A stretch of 64,000 bases of DNA, from assembly GCA_963575745.1 (NCBI GenBank), contig CAUYUJ010015273.1, positions 262,475 through 326,474 of the forward strand, read 5' to 3'. A model generated the notes under the pieces. The model did not search any database. It had not been told where the DNA came from and saw only the letters and a program-made list of their open reading frames with translations. Positions 52,640-63,756 of this stretch are shown here, in pieces. Position 1 is the first letter of the stretch, and the number at the start of each line of letters is the position of its first letter. The position numbers and the translations under genes are program-made. This stretch comes from Prorocentrum cordatum (taxonomy: Eukaryota; Sar; Dinophyceae; Prorocentrales; Prorocentraceae).

Positions 52640-52835
52640 GGCCCCACCTGGAGAGGAGCACCTGGCGATCGTGGAGAGCGGCATCAGCAGACGCACGCAG
52701 ACGACCCCGATCAAGCACTACTGGACATGGAGTGCGACGGAAATGCGCGAGGAATGCCTGCGCTTGTGCATCTATCGAGGACAGCTCAAGTCGCAGATGA
52801 TTGAGGACCTGCTGAAAGGAGCAGGCCGTGGGTGA
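52605..52835 (+). pseudogene. Short SAP-like tail ORF of Copia element
   Basis: In a new frame, TWSATEMREECLRLCIYRGQ and LKSQMIEDLLKG resemble a SAP-type helix-turn-helix (DNA-binding) motif, as if the polyprotein once continued here. The region to the polypurine tract (52836-53066) has no recognised content. Confidence 0.4.
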
Positions 52836-53066
52836 ACCCTGCTTGTGGTGCAGCAGCACCGCAGGACATATGCTCGGCGCGCCGTGCTGGAGCGCGCGTC
52901 GCCTTGTTTGAAAAGGACCGTCCCCGCCAGTAGCTCGAGGGCGTGAGGAGATGCAGCCCAGCGTTGAGGCGCTGGCCCGCAGATGATGAACTAGATAGGC
53001 CCGCGGGCACAGGTCTCAGGGCGGTTTCTGTTCTGTAAGGTGGGCCCCAGGCCAGGCCCAGGGCCC

Positions 53067-53075
53067 GAGGAGGAG
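53067..53075 (+). promoter_or_regulatory. Polypurine tract
   Basis: GAGGAGGAG directly precedes the right LTR, as needed for plus-strand priming. Confidence 0.65.
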
Positions 53076-53300
53076 TGCAGCGCAGATGCACTCCTTCACT
53101 GATCCGTATGCCGTATGCTACGAGTACTTTTCTAGGAAAGCGACTCGGGAGTTGTTACTCGGTTTCACGCGAGTTTATGTTTGATCGTTTGATGCATCCG
53201 CAACCGTTCTGGCTCGAGCGACCTGAGGTGACAAGATCATTGAAGATGTAGGCCCCGTGGGGCCCAGTTCGATCTCGGCACGCTGGCGCGATTCCGCGGA
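53076..53300 (+). repeat. Right LTR
   Basis: Starts TGCAGCGC and ends TTCCGCGGA, 225 bp. Diverged from the left LTR by many substitutions and a 15-bp indel. Confidence 0.85.
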
Positions 53301-53305
53301 GAACC

Positions 53306-54650
53306 ACCGCCCAATTTCGATCATTTCCTTGATGTGCGTGCTCTTCGCGACTACTGCACAGCCGACTTGAACGCAGTCTCGAACGACACCAATTTCGAGG
53401 GGAGGCAGGGTCTCGCAGAGAGCACAGCTCAGACGACCATTTATTTGCGCTGGTCATGATCCAATGGGAATGGGAATGGCAGTTTCCTGCATGGACAACA
53501 ACGCTGGCTTGTCAAACGGCCCGGCACAGTGTCGCGCAATTCTTCGTGGCAGGCCATGGCGTTGCAAGGCGTGCCGAAGGGCTGCGTCGATCTAATCTCG
53601 GGTATGTACTGCGGCCAGACAGCATCTGTACAAACTGACGTTGGAGCAAGGTGTTCAATATTGAACGTGGGACAAAGCAGGGTGGCCCACGCATTTCATT
53701 ATTCTTCAACTGCTGATCTGGGGAGATTTTCAAAGCATGCCGGGCGACGCGGAAGAACGGACATATGGGCTACTATTTGGTTCTGTCGACAAAGCGCGTC
53801 TGATTTATCTGATATTCGCAGGCAACGACCTTCTGATTAGGACGTCGCTCGCGCAGGTCAGCCGGGCGCTGGGGGGCATTGCGGACGTTGCCGGGCGCGG
53901 GGTTTTGAGCTACGCCCTCAGATGACGAAGCTATTGCATATTATTGAAGCGCGACGGCCAAGAAAGTCTCTGGATCCGGAGTACACTATTGTGAACGCCT
54001 TCGCTATTGAGATCCCACCGCCCAGTGGCAGCCAGCAGTATTTCGGACAACATTTTACATGTGACCAACATGCTTATGTAGACATCGACGCGCGCATCAA
54101 AGCAGCGTGGAAACAAGTTCTGGTCATTCAAAGCAGAATTAATATCTCGATGGTGTGTGCTGCGCGACAAATTCCGGCTGTTCAATGGCACCGTGGTTCC
54201 TACGATGTTGCGCGGGTCTGCAACGTGGACAATAATCATCCCAGTGGAGATCCACGCACGTACAAACCAGCGGCAGATGATACGAATCAGTATGAGGTCG
54301 CCACGAAAACAAATCGTCAATGTTCACGACGACAGCACTGGATCGAACAAGAACGCTGACAAAAACAACGTTTCGGAGCCTTGGGTAGGCTGGGTTCAAC
54401 GCGCTATTCACATTTCCGAGCGGGTATTCGCCAGTTGTGGCTATGAGGACAGGGTCGCTCTGCAACAAAAGTGGAAGTTGGAATGGACACAGAGAGTCTA
54501 GACAGGCAGTCCGCATAAGTGGACATCTAAAGCTTTCTTCTGGGATCCGGAAATCAGTGATATTGCGACGCGACGCCCGCACGGTCTTCAACGGCGATGG
54601 ACTGAAAAGATGTCCTTGTGAGGGGCTACGTCCCCCGCCGCCGTCCCACG
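53306..54650 (+). pseudogene. Decayed LINE element 2, 3' part
   Basis: The RT continues from the left part: joining 47225 to 53306 gives NYRPIS, the conserved RT fingers motif. ALQGVPKGCVDLISGMY, RGTKQGGPRISLFF and a degraded YxDD box (LIYLIFAGNDLLI, about 53800-53838) follow. YFGQHFTCDQHAYVDIDARI, VVPTMLRGSATW and a C-terminal Arg/Trp segment (LQRRWTEKM) end near 54620. Several stops and shifts break it. Confidence 0.82.
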
Positions 54651-54888
54651 CAGTAGGCGCTCCCCGCATGCGCGTTGATCGGTGCCGGCGCCCGTCCGTC
54701 CCGTCCGTCCCTGTTCCTCCTCATCCTCCCTCCCTGTCCCTTCTCCCGCTGTACATACCCATTATTCCTCTTATTTTTTGGGGGGGGGGGTCCTGCGCCT
54801 CCTCCTCCTCGCCCCTCGGCGACCAGGGCCTGCTCCTCAGCGCCAGTGCGTGGCACACATCGCTTCGATCGCGCCCAAGGGCCAAGGG
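54651..54888. other. Spacer after LINE 2
   Basis: CT-rich sequence with a ten-base G run at 54780-54789. No gene is recognised. Confidence 0.35.
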
Positions 54889-55238
54889 CGACACCGACGA
54901 CAACAACGACGACGAACACCGACAACGACGACGACAACGACCGACGGCCGACGACCGTCGCCCGACGACCGTCGACGCCCGTCGCTCGACGAACGTCGAC
55001 GACCGATGACGACGACGACGACGGCGACGACGCCCGACGACCGACGACCGACGCCCGACGACCGTCGACCCCTCACGACCGACGACCGTCGACGACGACC
55101 GCCGACGCCCGACGCCCGACGCCGACGACGACGACGATGACAACGACAACGACGACGACGACCGATGGCCGACGACCGTCGACGCCCGACGGCCGACCGT
55201 CGACGCCAGACGACCGACGACCGTCGATGCTCGACGAC

Positions 55239-55293
<55 letters not shown>

Positions 55294-55506
55294 CGACGGC
55301 CAACGACCGTCGATGCCAGACGACCGACGACCGTCGATGCGCGACGACCGACGACGACGACGATGACGACGACGACGACGACCGATGGCCGACGACCGTC
55401 GACGCCCAACGGCCGACGACGACGACGACGGCTGACGGCGACGACGACGACGACGGCCGACGGCCAACGCCCGACGGCCGACGGCCGACGGCCGACGACC
55501 ACGACT
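54889..55506 (+). repeat. GAC/CCGACGACC minisatellite
   Basis: About 620 bp of (GAC)n with a higher-order CGACGACCGTCGACGCC pattern. It is open in most frames. The CGACCGTCGACG units are partly palindromic. Confidence 0.93.
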
Positions 55507-55677
55507 GAATTCGCTTGGCCTCTTCTTGCCCGGATCCTGTCCCGCCCGAGCACCGAGCGCCAGGCTCTGTACGCGTGGCACTTCCCCAGGGCGGGCCGCG
55601 TGCTCGAGGGCGCCGCAGGCTGGTGGCGGGGGGCGCGGGCGGGGGCTGCGAAGCGCGATGGCGGTGCGACGGTGTTT
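55507..55677. other. Spacer
   Basis: Short GC-rich unique sequence, nothing recognised. Confidence 0.3.
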
Positions 55678-55812
55678 CCTCCTCCTCCTCCTCCTTCTCC
55701 TCCTTCTCCTCCTCCTCCTCCTCCCCCTTCCCCTCCTCCTCCTGCTCGTCCTCCTCCTTCTCCTTCTCCTCCTCCTCCTCTTCCTCCTCCTCCTCCTCCT
55801 CCGCCTCCTCCT
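55678..55812 (+). repeat. CTC microsatellite
   Basis: (CTC)n with TTC and CCC variants. Confidence 0.93.
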
Positions 55813-56181
55813 GACAGCCGAATCATCTGACGTGGCATCGACACATGCGGAGCTGCCTCGACGGTGGTAGCGGCCCGGCGGGCACGGCCAAGGCTGGCGG
55901 AGTGAGGGCCTGGAGCGAAGCAGGTGCCTCGGGTGTCACGGCGCACGCCGGGGCACACGAAAGCGTCTCGGCCAAGAGCGGCCTTCGCGAAGCGGCTCTG
56001 TCTCTCCAGATGAGCCGGCGAGGTCAATGACGATGGCTGCGATGGCGAGTAAAGTGATGGCGAATGCGATTGACGAGGCCAGGCAGGATCTGTTACGATT
56101 GTTGAGGTGCTTCCAGTAGGCAGTGTTTTTCCCCTGGGATGCGACGGACGCTTGGCATTTGTAGAAGTGTGTCAGGTGTGC

Positions 56182-56182
<1 letters not shown>
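55813..56182. other. Spacer
   Basis: Unique sequence; no recognised gene. Confidence 0.3.
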
Positions 56183-56224
<42 letters not shown>

Positions 56225-56256
56225 TTTATGTGTGTGTGTGTGTTTGTTTATGTGTG
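56183..56256 (+). repeat. GT microsatellite
   Basis: (GT)n with two GTTTGTTTAT interruptions. Confidence 0.93.
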
Positions 56257-56599
56257 CTAAATCTGACTCGCGACGTCGAATGTGCCACAGTCGGACCCTT
56301 TTGCTGGTGTGGGCTGCTCGTCGCACAACCGTTAATCGGGGCCCCAGTTTTTCCAAAGGGAGAGTGGTTTTTATCTGCTTATCTCCTGATGGAGCCATGT
56401 GTTTCCTCCCACGGCACTGCTGGTAATGGTTGTTGCGGAAACAAGTCCCGGTGGCGTGTGGAGGCCCGATTGAAATGCCAACCAGTCCCCAGACCTCGAT
56501 GCTCGGTCCTCGATCCCAAAGATCCGATGTATCGTTTTTCCCATACGGGATTCCCCAGAAATCCCCACCCTTTCCCCAGCGCCGGTTTTCTTCCAGAGT
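56257..56599. other. Spacer before the 111-bp array
   Basis: Unique sequence of about 340 bp. No domain is seen in any frame. Confidence 0.3.
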
Positions 56600-57000
56600 C
56601 GCTTTTTGACGGCCCAGGGGCCCAGCGAGGGCCCCAGAGGCCGGAACCCGCGAAAGCATTGGCGCGCTCTTTTTCTGAATATGCTGGAGGTTCGGGTTTT
56701 TCATCCCGACTCGCGTTTTGACGGCCCCGGGGCTTGGCGAGGGCCCCACCGGCCGAAAACACTGAAACATCGGCGAGTTGTTTCTTTCAGTATGCTGAAA
56801 GCTTGGGCTTTTCATCCCGAGTTGTGTCTTGACAGCCCAAGGGGTCTGGCAAGGGCCCCAAGAGGCCGAAAACGGACAAAAAATGGCGCGTTGTTTTCAA
56901 TGCGCTGGAGGTCTAGGTTTTTCACCCCGCGTCGAGTTTCGACTGCCCCGAGGCCCGGCGAGGGCCCCCCGAAGCCGAAAACGGCGAAGGTCTGGTTGAC
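56600..57000 (+). repeat. 111-bp tandem repeat, about 3.5 units
   Basis: Equivalent bases fall at 56608, 56720, 56831 and 56941 (periods 112, 111 and 110). Each unit has TTTTGACGGCCCCGGGGC, GGCGAGGGCCCC, GGCCGAAAACG, a variable AT-richer stretch, ATGCTGGAGG and GGTTTTTCATCCCG. Single related cores lie at about 19807, 29812 and 63757. Confidence 0.8.
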
Positions 57001-57712
57001 AAGAAGCAGCACAATATCGTTGGAGGGTTGAGATCCTGGGTCCTGGATCCTTGACTCTACCATTTCGGAACATCTCCCTATCCCTATCCTTATGATCTGC
57101 ATTCGCCCCATCTCGATGCCAATCAATCTCTCCAGGACCCCCTCAGCTTCTGAGGGCGCACCCCTGGGATTGTCACCGCCTTTGGGAACGCCGATCCTAG
57201 AAACCTCGTCAAAAATGAACAGAAGACTTCTTAATTCGGTGATTGTGGGGTCAGCACTATTCCAATGCTGACGGATGCCTGTTGACTCGGCCGCGGTGTT
57301 GTCAAAGAACCGACCCCACCCTCTCAGCATTGGAGAACGCGCTTTCCGACAAGTGCCCAAAATTATCGTGCTCCAGGATTTCAATTTCCACTTCTGGATA
57401 TCTTTGACGAGGCTTGGGCACATTCCTGCGGGGCGCGAGCCGCCAGCTGAGGCCAAGCCGGGCGCGCGTGAGGGCCGCGCGCGCGGGGCGCCCGGCGCCG
57501 AGGCGGCCGCCGCCGGGGCGGCAGCGGGCGCGCGCTCGCGGGGGTCCCGTGGCCGCGCGGGCGCCCACAGGCGAGACGGCAGGCGGTGGGCGGGTCTGGG
57601 GTTGGAGCCGTCTGGGGGTGGGAGGTGGCCCAGCACTGGCCCTGGCCAGCGAGAATGGCGGGCAGGTTCGAGGGTCTGGCTTCGAGAAGCTTTTTTTTTG
57701 TTGGTGGAAGAA
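57001..57712. other. Spacer before the modular repeat cluster
   Basis: Unique sequence. A GC-rich stretch at 57425-57580 is open on both strands but shows no domain. Confidence 0.35.
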
Positions 57713-58442
57713 CATAGCTATACGACCACCCTGTGGGTGATAAGGAGGTTTGGGGGGGAGGGGGCCAGCAAGGGGCAACAGTGGTGATTGTTGTTCTGAC
57801 GATGCCAGTGGAGATCGTTGCGTCGCCACTATCGATCCCACTATCGATCTCGCTATCGACCTCACTATCGATCTCGCTTTCGATCTCACTATTCATCTCA
57901 CTATCGATTCCATTATCGATCTCGCTATCGACCCCACTCGATCGATCTCACTATCGATCTCAGTATCGATCTCACTATCGATATCACGATCGATCTCATT
58001 ATAGATCTCACTATCGATCTCTCACTCCAGATCTCACTATCGATCTCACAATCGGTCTAATTATCGATATCACTATCGATCTCATTATCGATCTCTGTGT
58101 CGATCTCACCACGGGACACCACGGGACAACGACGGGACACCGGCGGGACACCGGCGGGACACCGCGCGCCACCTGTTGCCGCGCGGAGAACCTTTTGGTC
58201 CGGCCGCGGCCCAGCCACCACGGGACACCGGCGGGACATCAGCGGGACACCATCGGGACACCGGCGGAACACCGCGCGGCCCCGAACGCCGGGTCGCCAA
58301 ACATTTGGTCCGGCCGCGCTTCAGCTACAGGAGACTTTCCTCTCGCCCACCCACGCAGCTTCGCCTCGCCCGCACGCACGGCACGCACGAACACGAAACC
58401 GAATCCGATTTCCCTGCAGGGGGGCTCTCCGTTCCACTTCGA
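57713..58442 (+). repeat. Modular repeat, copy 1 (forward)
   Basis: Order: end box TATACGACCACCCTGTGGGT through GATAAGGAGG and a G-run (57719-57764); (ATCGATCTCACT)n array (57830-58110); GGGACACCGGC array (58115-58285); conserved 150-bp core (58296-58442). The core includes TTTGGTCCGGCCGCGC, GGAGACTTTCC, ACGAACACGAAACCGA and TCTCCGTTCCACTTCGATC. It lacks the CATCAT array of copy 5. Confidence 0.8.
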
Positions 58443-58590
58443 TCGAAGTGGAACGGAGAGCCCCCCTACCGGGAAATCGGTTTCGGTTTCGTGTTCGTGC
58501 GTGCCGTGGGTGCGGGCGAGGCGAAGCTGCGTGGGCGGGCGAGAAATATGTCTCCTGTAGCTGAGGCGCGGCCGGACCAAAAGTCTCCCT
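58296..58590. repeat. Large palindrome at the junction of copies 1 and 2
   Basis: Two cores meet head to head at 58442/58443 with no spacer (CCACTTCGATCGAAGTGG at the centre). By eye the arms pair for about 140 bp with roughly ten mismatches and a small indel. The GGGACACC arrays outside continue the symmetry. Confidence 0.9.
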
Positions 58591-58706
58591 TTTGGCAACC
58601 GGTGCCCCGCGGTGTCCCGCCGGTGTCCCGCTCGGGGGCCGGTGGCGCGCGGTGTCCCGCCAGTGTCCCCCTGGTGTCCCGTCAGTGTCCCGATGATGAT
58701 GATGAC

Positions 58707-58766
<60 letters not shown>

Positions 58767-59265
58767 GAGGAGGAGGAGGGGGAGGATCATGTTGGTGATG
58801 TTGACGATGATGATGATGATGGTGATCGTGGTGATGATGATGAAGTCCCGATGAAGGTGATGTTGACGATGTTGATGATGATGGTGATGGTGGTGATGAT
58901 GAAGGTGCCCCGATGTTGATGATGATGTTGATGATGACGATGTTGCTGATGAAGATGATGATGGTGCCCCGATGATGGTGTTGATGATCATGATGATGCT
59001 GATGATGATCATATGATTGATGATGGTGGTGATGATGATGATGGTGTCCGGATGATGGTGATGATAATGAGTCTGATGATGTTGTTGATGACGATGATGA
59101 TGATACTGATGATGATGATGACGATGATGGTGTCCTGCTGATGATGATGTTGATGATGAGGATAATGATGAGGTGATGATGATGATTTTGAAGATGGTGG
59201 CCCAATGATGGTGCTGATGATGCTGATGTTGATGTTGATGTTGATGTTGATTTTGATGTTGATGT

Positions 59266-59297
<32 letters not shown>

Positions 59298-59391
59298 GTG
59301 TCCCGGCGATGTCGATGATGATGGTGATGATGGTGATGGTGTCGATGATGATGGTGTTCCGATAATGATGATGTTGATGATGATGTTGCTA

Positions 59392-59427
<36 letters not shown>

Positions 59428-59616
59428 GTGTCCCGATGATGATGGTGATGATGTTGATGATATTGATGATGTTGATGGCGTTGCTCATGATCATGATGAA
59501 AAGGTGATGATGGTGGTGTTCCGATGGTGATGGTGATGGTGTGCCGATGATGATGATGATGATGATGATGATGACGATGTTGAGGATGATGATAATGGTG
59601 ACGACGATGGTGTCCC

Positions 59617-59657
<41 letters not shown>

Positions 59658-59658
59658 C

Positions 59659-59697
<39 letters not shown>

Positions 59698-60150
59698 GAA
59701 GATGATGATGGTGATGATGATGGTGATGATGATTCTGATGATGATGATAGTGATGATGATGGTGTTGATGATGAGGGTGATGAGGTGGTGCTGATGATGG
59801 TGTCCCGATGATGCTGATGATGATAATGATGATCATGATGCTGATGACGTTGATGACGATGATGTTGATGATGATGACGTTGCTTGTGGTTTCGATTGAT
59901 AGTTATACCGATTGTGAGATCGATTGTGAGATCGATAGTGAGATCGATTGTGAGATCGAAAGTCAGATCGATTGTCAGATCGATCGAAACAAATATATCG
60001 AGTAAGATCGATTGGGAGATCGATCGAGTGAGATCGATCGAGCGAGACCGATAGTGAGATCGATCGTGAGATCGATAGTAAGACCGATCGAGTGAGACGT
60101 TGGTTCCTCCCCCCCCGAACCGCCTTATCACCCGAAAGGTGGTCGTATAG
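58443..60150 (-). repeat. Modular repeat, copy 2 (reverse)
   Basis: Core (58443-58590), GTGTCCCGCC array (58605-58690), ATGATG/GTTGATG array (58691-59880), GATCGATTGTGA array (59893-60090), then the end box AGACGTTGGTTCCTCCCCCC with CCTTATCACCCGAAAGGTGG (60085-60143). This is the longest copy. The ATG array is broken at intervals by GTCCCGATGATG. Confidence 0.85.
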
Positions 60151-60535
60151 GTATAAATATATGTGTGTGTATATATATATATATATATGAGAGGTGAGGG
60201 GGTGAGATCGAAGTGTAACGGAGAGCCCCCCTACCAGGAAATCGTTTTCGGTTTCGTGTTCGTGCGTGCCGTGCGTGCGGGCGAGGTGAAGCTGCGTGGG
60301 CGGGCGAGAGAAAGTCTCCTGTGGCTGAGGCGCGGCCGGACCAAATGTCTCCCTTCCGGGCGGCCAGGGGCCCGCGGTGTCCCGCCGGTGTCCCGCTGGT
60401 GTCCCGTGTGGCTGAGGCGCGGCCGGACCAAATGACTCCCTTCTGGGCGGCCGGGGGCCCGCTGTCTCCCGCCCGTGTCCCGTCGGTGCCCCGTCGGTGT
60501 CCCGATGATGATGATGTTGATGATGATGATGGTGC

Positions 60536-60572
<37 letters not shown>

Positions 60573-61133
60573 ATGAGTGTGTTGATGGTGTCCCGATGAT
60601 GCTGATGATGGTGATGCGGATCGATTGTGAGATCGATAGTGAGGTCGAATGTGAGATCGATAGTGAGATCGATAGTGATATCGGTTGTGAGATCGCACGT
60701 GGAACCGAATGTCAGATCGATTGTGAGATCGGTTGTGATATCGATAGTGAGATCGATAGTGGTATCGGTAGTGAGATCGATTGTGAGACAGAATGGGAGA
60801 TCGTTTGTGATATCGATAATGAGATCGATAGTGAGACCGAATGTGAGATCGATAATGAGATCGATAGTGAGTTTGATCGTGAGATCGATAGTCATATCGA
60901 GTGCGAGATTGCTTGTAATATCGATTGTGAGATCAATAGCGAGACCGAATGTGAGATCGATTGTGGGATCGATTGTGAGATTGATTGTGAGATCGATAGT
61001 CAGATCGATTGTGAGATCCATCAATTGACATCGATTGTGAGATCGGTAGTGAGTTCGATCGTGAGATCAATCGAGTGCGACGTTGGTCCCTCCCCCCCCT
61101 CACATCTTTATCACCCGAAAGGTGGTCTATGCG
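60151..61133 (-). repeat. Modular repeat, copy 3 (reverse)
   Basis: (TA)n at 60171-60188, then GAGGTGAGGGGGTGAGATCG and the core to 60345. The GTGTCCCG array (60375-60505) contains a partial duplicate of the core end (GTGGCTGAGGCGCGGCCGGA, 60408-60427). ATG array (60500-60612), GATCGATNGTGA array (60619-61075) and end box (61078-61130) follow. Confidence 0.85.
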
Positions 61134-61425
61134 GTATATATATATATGTATATGTGTATATATATATGTATGTATGTATATATATATATATATATATATC
61201 GGCGGTTGGTGGGTGAGACCGCAGTGAAACGGAAACCCCCCGCCGGGAAATCGGTTTCGGTTTCGTGTTCGTGTCGTGCGTGCGGGCGAGGCGAAGCTGC
61301 GCGCGATCCTCCTGTAGCTAAGCCGAAGTAGGAGCGAAAGTCCGTTTCCCGTCCGCCGGTGGCCGGGAGGTGTCTCAGTTGGGCCGGGCGGTGTCCCGGG
61401 TGTCCCGGGTATCCCGGGCGTCCTG
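61134..61425 (-). repeat. Modular repeat, copy 4 (reverse, variant core)
   Basis: (TA)n at 61134-61198, then GGCGGTTGGTGGGTGAGACC and a variant core. It keeps GGGAAATCGGTTTCGGTTTC and GCGGGCGAGGCGAAGCTGCG but ends GAAGTAGGAGCGAAAGTCCG. A GTGTCCCGGG array (61365-61418) follows. The GATCGA and ATG arrays are missing. Confidence 0.75.
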
Positions 61426-61482
61426 GCGCTAACGCATGTCGCTGATTTCGTAATGTATTTTTGTTCGGCACCTACGGCGGGC

Positions 61483-61695
61483 TTTCTTATCCAATCCAGC
61501 TTATCTCATCCAATCCATCTTCTCCAATCCAATCCATCTTACCATATCCAACCCATCTTGTCCCATCTTATCTTACCCAAACCAATCCAATCCACCCAAC
61601 CCACTCCATCAATTCATTTGTTTCTGCGCCTGCGGTCGGCCAGTCCAGTCCATCTTATCTTATCCTATCCACTTTTTCCAATCCAACCCATCTTA
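61483..61695 (+). repeat. TCCAATCCATCTTATC minisatellite
   Basis: Degenerate 10-16 bp units. A shorter patch of the same units lies at 63138-63205 after copy 5. Confidence 0.8.
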
Positions 61696-62776
61696 CCTAT
61701 ACGACCACCCTTCGGGTGATAAGGAGGTTCGGGGGGGAGGGAGGAACCAACGTCTCACTCGATCGGTCTCGCTATCGATCTCGCTATCGATCCCACTATC
61801 GGTCTCGCTGGATCGATATCACTCGATCGATTTCGCAACCGATCTCACTCGACCTACTTCATTTGATCGATCTCACAATCGATCTGACGATCGATCTCGC
61901 AATCGATCTCACTATCGATCTCACAATCGATATCACATTCGGTCTAACTATCGGTATCATTATCGACATCACAATCGATATCACAATCAACGTCACCAAC
62001 ATCATCGTCATCAACGTCATCAGCATCATCATCAGCATCATCGGGACACCATCATTCCCATCACCTCATCACCATCATCCTCAACATCACCATCACCATA
62101 TCATCATCAGCATCGGGACACCATCATCATCACAATCATCCTCATTCACATCATCGCCATCATTAACATCATCATATCGGGGCACCATCATCATCACCAC
62201 CCTCACCATCATCATCATCATCAACATCGTCATCATCATCATCATCGGGGCACCATCATCATCACCACCATCACCATCATCATCATCAACACCATCACCA
62301 TCAACATCAACGGAACACTATCATCATCGGGACACCATCATCATAACCATCATCATCATCAACATCATCGGGACACCATCATCATCAACAGCAACATCTT
62401 CATCACCATCATTGGGCCGCCATCTGCAAAATCACCATCATCACCCCTATCATCATCCTCATCATCAACGTCATCATCATCATCGGGGCACCATCATCAT
62501 CATGAACAACAACATCATCACCGGGACACCATCATCATCATCAACAACACCACCATAATCCTCATCATCATCGGGACACCATCATCATCATCATCCTCAT
62601 CATCATCATCAAGTCATATGATCATCATCAACATCATCAAGCTCATCAACACCATCATCATCGGGGCACCATCACCATCATCAGCAGCATCATCATCAGT
62701 AACATCATCATCATCATCCTCGGGGCACCATCATCATCATCACCATCACCATCATCATCATCATCAACATCGACAA

Positions 62777-62828
<52 letters not shown>

Positions 62829-63125
62829 GGGACACCATCATCATCACCACCATCATCATCATCATCATCATCATCACCTTCGGGACACCGACGGGACACC
62901 GGCGGGACACCGCGCGCCACCGGCCCCCGAGCGGGACACCGGCGGGACACCGCGCGCCACCGGCCGCCCGGTGGAGAATCATTTGGTCTGGCCGCGCCTC
63001 AGCCACAGGAGACTTTCTCTCGCCCGTCCACGCAGCTTCGCCTCGCCCGCACGGCACGCACGAACACGAAACCGAAACCGATTTCCCGGTAGGGGGGCGC
63101 TCCGTTCCACTTCGATCTCACCCCC
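61696..63125 (+). repeat. Modular repeat, copy 5 (forward, most complete)
   Basis: End box TATACGACCACCCTTCGGGT with GATAAGGAGGTTCGGGGGGG and AACCAACGTCTCACTCGATC (61699-61763), ATCGATCTCACT array (61764-61990), CATCATCACC array (61991-62875), GGGACACCGGCG array (62881-62955) and core (62965-63118), followed by CTCACCCCCTCACCTCC. Confidence 0.85.
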
Positions 63126-63229
63126 TCACCTCCGATCTTATCCTATCCATCTGATCCCATCCAATCCAATACACCCAACCCAATCCATCAATCCATTTTT
63201 GTCGGCGCCTGGGCGCCAGGGTGGGCATT

Positions 63230-63745
63230 TGATATCAATCCCCCCCCAACCTCCTTATCGCCAGCAGGGCTGTCGTACAGGTATATAGCGGAGGTTGGGG
63301 GGTGAGATCGCAGTGAAACGGAGACCCCTCATTGGGACACCGGTTTCGGTTTCGTGTTCGTGTCGTGCGTGCGGGCGAGGCGAAGCTGCGCGTGATCTTC
63401 CTGTAGCTAGGCCGAAGTAGGAGCGAAAGTCCGTTTCGCGTCCGCTGGTGGCCGGGAGGTGTCCCAATTGGGCCGGGCGGTGTCCGGGGTGTCCCGGGTG
63501 TCAGTAGGAGCGGAAGTCCGTTTCCCGTCCGCCGGTGGCCAGGAGGTTTCCCAGTTGGGCCGGGCGGAGATAAAGAGAGAGAGAGAGGGCGAGAGAGAGA
63601 GAGAGACAGAGAGAGACAGAGAGAAAGATAGAGATGAGGTCAAGGTGGCAAAGTGGAGGTCAGTCAGGGTGGGCATTTGATCTCAATCCCCCCCAACCTC
63701 CTTATCGCCCGCAGTGCGGTCGTATAGGTATATGTTAATACACAC
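63230..63745 (-). repeat. Modular repeat, copy 6 and a partial duplicate
   Basis: A facing end box (CCCCCCAACCTCCTTATCGCC, 63243-63263) is followed by GGAGGTTGGGGGGTGAGATC, the variant core (63300-63440) and a GTGTCCCGGG array (63455-63500). The core tail is duplicated (AGTAGGAGCGGAAGTCCG, 63504-63521), then comes a GA tract (63570-63635) and a second end box (63683-63735). Confidence 0.75.
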
Positions 63746-63756
63746 ACACCCCTCTT

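Larger units (their letters stand above)
47226..53300 (+). mobile_element. Copia-type LTR retrotransposon inserted in LINE 2
   Basis: Related terminal repeats at 47226-47435 (210 bp) and 53076-53300 (225 bp) bound a 5.6 kb interior. A likely primer-binding site (TGGTAGCGGAGC) starts at 47436, matching much of the common initiator-tRNA-Met site. A polypurine tract (GAGGAGGAG, 53067-53075) abuts the right LTR. Internal order is gag, protease, integrase, RT, RNase H, hence Copia (Pseudoviridae-like) rather than Gypsy. Flanking 5-mers AAACT (47221-47225) and GAACC (53301-53305) differ by two transitions and fit a decayed target duplication. All coding parts are frameshifted, and the LTRs have diverged, so it is an old, inactive copy. 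Confidence 0.9.

Noticed and set aside
54675-56027. Multiple 200-400 codon ORFs on both strands
   Set aside because: The GAC minisatellite lacks stops in most frames; all translations are low complexity.
57830-58110. CRISPR-like array
   Set aside because: Units are contiguous 12-18 bp repeats without unique spacers in a eukaryotic context.
58239-60131. 630-codon - strand His/Ser ORF
   Set aside because: Crosses the ATG array and core of the modular repeat; no domain.
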